Shown here: positions 63,501-64,000 of the stretch, in pieces
How positions within the stretch are numbered: position 1 is the stretch's first letter
How the letters are laid out: each line of letters opens with the position of its first letter
Origin: Lachnospiraceae bacterium
GTDB lineage: Bacteria; Bacillota; Clostridia; Lachnospirales; Lachnospiraceae
Assembly (NCBI GenBank): GCA_017513125.1
Contig: JAFWDI010000007.1
Span: 89,152-153,151, forward strand
Direction: 5' to 3'
DNA: 64,000 nucleotides
Position numbers and translations under genes: made by a program
Notes under the pieces: generated by a model
Database searches by the model: none
Seen by the model: the letters and a program-made list of their open reading frames with translations, nothing else
Told to the model about the DNA's origin: nothing

Positions 63501-64000
63501 TTAAAGCTTTCTCGGTCCGGAGCCGATCCCGGCAATGTAGAAATCGGCTTCCAGCCCGGTCTTATCGCGGTATTCGCGTGCCACATGTTCTTTAAAGCGT
63601 TCCAGCGCATCGTTCCGTACGATCGAAACCGTGCAGCCGCCGAAGCCGCCGCCGGTCATGCGCGATCCCAGGCATCCGTCGACCTCCCAGGCCGCCTCCG
63701 CGAGCGCGTCGAGCTCGGGGCCGGTGACCTCATAGTCGTCGCGCAGCGAAATATGCGACGCGTTCATCAGGATGCCGAAAACCGTGAGATTTCCCTCGCG
63801 CAGCGCTCTGACCGCCTGTTTGCACCGTTCATTTTCACTGGCTGCATGACGCATGCGTTTGATCAGTTTCAGACGTTCTTCTTCCGGGAACTCCTGAAAC
63901 CATTTTTCCGCCATGGCATCCACCAGGGCGCTGTCGAGGTCGCACAGACCGCGGATCACCGTGGGATAGCTTTCTCCGTACAGCAGGGTGTTGACGGCGG
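63501..64000 (-). CDS. galK: Galactokinase, C-terminal part (5' end outside window)
   Basis: The last 166 codons of a GHMP kinase that phosphorylates galactose. The third GHMP motif GSRMTGGGFGGCTVSIV (about 40-60 residues from the end) is diagnostic for galactokinase. The reading frame is open to the window edge. It is transcribed before galT. Confidence 0.9.
   Translation of the reverse strand, partial: AVNTLLYGESYPTVIRGLCDLDSALVDAMAEKWFQEFPEEERLKLIKRMRHAASENERCKQAVRALREGNLTVFGILMNASHISLRDDYEVTGPELDALAEAAWEVDGCLGSRMTGGGFGGCTVSIVRNDALERFKEHVAREYRDKTGLEADFYIAGIGSGPRKL

Overview
The window is a GC-rich, gene-dense bacterial chromosome segment, almost certainly from an anaerobic member of the Clostridia (a Lachnospiraceae-like relative is my best guess). 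Supporting marks are a cmk-ispH-rpsA block, a giant two-activase 2-hydroxyacyl-CoA dehydratase-type protein, a long-form PRPP synthetase, a HisZ-dependent short HisG, a HisIE with an extra N-terminal domain, RNase Y, the TIGR03960/DUF2344 pair beside rng-rplU-rpmA-obgE, and TmcAL. I see no rRNA, tRNA, CRISPR array, insertion sequence or prophage. Promoters and terminators quoted here were found by eye.

Layout. 1-4.4 kb: end of argS, then cmk, ispH, rpsA, a shikimate-kinase-like gene and mscL. 4.4-8.7 kb (minus): the giant dehydratase/activase protein. 9-14.6 kb: a rhomboid-like membrane protein, lysA, then ilvB-ilvN-ilvC. 14.6-20 kb: recA, rny behind a structured leader, a XerD-type recombinase, and a CcdA/thioredoxin pair. 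20-28.1 kb: tmcAL (minus), rpmF, then plsX-acp-rnc-smc-ftsY. 28.1-31.6 kb (minus): two unrecognised genes and prs. 31.7-38.2 kb: der-plsY-rsmD, a coiled-coil protein, pepD, an RluA-type pseudouridine synthase and recU. 38.2-43.3 kb: hisZ-hisG-hisD-hisB-hisIE. 43.3-51.2 kb: radical SAM/DUF2344, rng, rplU, rpmA, obgE, yhbY, a nadD-yqeK fusion and rsfS. 51.3-59.7 kb: a bacterial microcompartment (BMC) operon. 59.8-64 kb (minus): a tyrosine recombinase, a TtcA-like gene, galT and the end of galK.

The most interesting region is the BMC operon. It encodes a triosephosphate-isomerase-like protein, a flavoprotein-like protein, a CoA-acylating aldehyde dehydrogenase, PduS- and PduT-like electron-transfer parts, two nearly identical BMC-H shell proteins, a deoxyribose-phosphate-aldolase (DeoC)-like protein with an encapsulation-peptide-like N-terminus, three BMC-P vertex proteins and a Pta-type phosphotransacetylase. 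On paper this suggests a sugar-phosphate metabolosome: deoxyribose-5-phosphate split to acetaldehyde and glyceraldehyde-3-phosphate, and acetaldehyde carried to acetyl-CoA and acetyl-phosphate. But the DeoC-like protein lacks the Schiff-base lysine and the TIM-like protein lacks the catalytic histidine. Either the chemistry differs from the parent families or these are pseudoenzymes with binding or structural roles. No diol dehydratase, EutBC, glycyl-radical enzyme or alcohol dehydrogenase lies nearby.

Other notable points: L27 (rpmA) lacks the Prp-cleaved N-terminal extension and prp is absent; the HisIE protein carries a degenerate HisF-like barrel while hisH, hisA and hisF are absent from the operon; the acyl carrier protein beside plsX has lost the DSL motif except its serine; and a two-gene operon (28157-30294) resembles nothing I know.
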